DNA from: Arthrobacter sp. PvP023
GTDB lineage: Bacteria > Actinomycetota > Actinomycetes > Actinomycetales > Micrococcaceae
Assembly (NCBI RefSeq): GCF_017832975.1
Contig: NZ_JAFIBI010000001.1
Coordinates: forward strand, 1,550,001 to 1,614,000
Length of the DNA: 64,000 nt
Direction: 5' to 3'
A program made the position numbers and the translations under genes. Of the stretch, positions 63,672 to 64,000 are shown in pieces; the first letter of the stretch is position 1, and each line of letters starts with the position of its first letter. Under the pieces are notes generated by a model. It saw nothing but the letters and a program-made list of their open reading frames with translations, was not told the origin of the DNA and ran no database searches.

Positions 63672-64000
63672 CCCTGGTCCTGATTATCGAAGACGAGGCA
63701 CAGCTGGCCCGGGCCATGCAGATCAACCTCCGCGCCCACGGTTACCAGGCAATCACCGCGGGCCTGGGAGCGGACGGGCTGAAACTGGCCGCCCAGCACC
63801 CCGTGGACATCGTGGTGCTGGACCTCGGGCTCCCGGACATGGACGGAGTGGACGTGATCCGGGGGATCCGCGGCTGGAGCTCCGTTCCCGTCATCGTGCT
63901 TTCCGCCCGCCACGCTTCGGAGGACAAAGTGGAAGCGCTCGACGCCGGGGCGGACGACTACGTGACCAAGCCGTTCGGCCTCGACGAGCTGCTGGCGCGG
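63668..64000 (+). CDS. KdpE-like response regulator, 3' end outside window
   Basis: The first 111 residues of a receiver domain: acidic pocket IIEDEAQ (Glu8, Asp9), phosphoacceptor Asp52 in VLDLGLPDMDG, and the conserved Lys in YVTKPFGLDELLAR. The DNA-binding domain is cut off. GTG 63668 overlaps the kinase stop (GTGA), so the two are co-translated. KdpE-like by partner and sequence. Confidence 0.9.
   Translation, partial: MTLVLIIEDEAQLARAMQINLRAHGYQAITAGLGADGLKLAAQHPVDIVVLDLGLPDMDGVDVIRGIRGWSSVPVIVLSARHASEDKVEALDAGADDYVTKPFGLDELLAR

Overview
The window looks like chromosomal DNA of a high-GC actinobacterium, most likely Arthrobacter/Pseudarthrobacter or another Micrococcaceae. This is inferred from the very GC-rich third codon positions, frequent GTG starts and ATGA/GTGA gene overlaps, LGFP-repeat secreted proteins, a GabR-like PucR regulator beside GABA genes, and glycosyltransferase family 87 enzymes. 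I see no insertion sequences, phage genes, rRNA or CRISPR array. One tRNA gene (Tyr) is present.

Region 1 (1-13.1 kb) is accessory. A giant minus-strand NRPS runs off the left edge, with three modules C-A-T-C-A-T-C-A-T-TE and EntF/DhbF-like first C and TE domains. It is preceded on the same strand by a 76-residue exported peptide built of LVDGP-like pentapeptides and PFQFGQ repeats. Divergent from both is a secreted metzincin-type metalloprotease carrying LGFP repeats.

Region 2 (13.1-33.3 kb) is catabolic and transport. It holds a PucR regulator with a gamma-aminobutyraldehyde dehydrogenase and gabT, a universal stress protein, a RarD permease, topoisomerase IB and ferredoxin-NADP reductase. 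A GAF regulator then precedes an acetaldehyde/alcohol module (exaC-adhP-DUF779). Next come an APC permease with a TetR regulator that appear to share an operator core, and a complete ABC importer (lipoprotein, two permeases, ATPase).

Region 3 (33.3-48.7 kb) is mostly housekeeping and stress: DUF2461, furA-katA with a Fur box, an HIT-like protein, an EntS-like MFS exporter, HtpX, YajQ, tRNA-Tyr, a sortase-like secreted protein, a K+ channel, thioesterase, thioredoxin, a monooxygenase, acyl-CoA synthetase, DNA glycosylase, VOC protein and an ArsB/SLC13 permease.

Region 4 (48.7-64 kb) holds transsulfuration (cystathionine beta-synthase and a gamma-synthase/lyase), two GT87 paralogues around an HxlR-MFS pair, an SDR, a glutaryl-CoA-dehydrogenase-type enzyme, and a three-gene operon (YgiB-like DUF1190 protein, glutathionylspermidine-synthase-like ATP-grasp enzyme, APC permease). 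It ends with a KdpD-like kinase and a truncated KdpE-like regulator. Long inverted repeats sit at many gene ends, and two of them share a common core sequence.

The best leads for something undescribed are the NRPS with its repeat peptide, and the YgiB/YgiC-like operon coupled to a permease in a lineage not expected to make glutathione.
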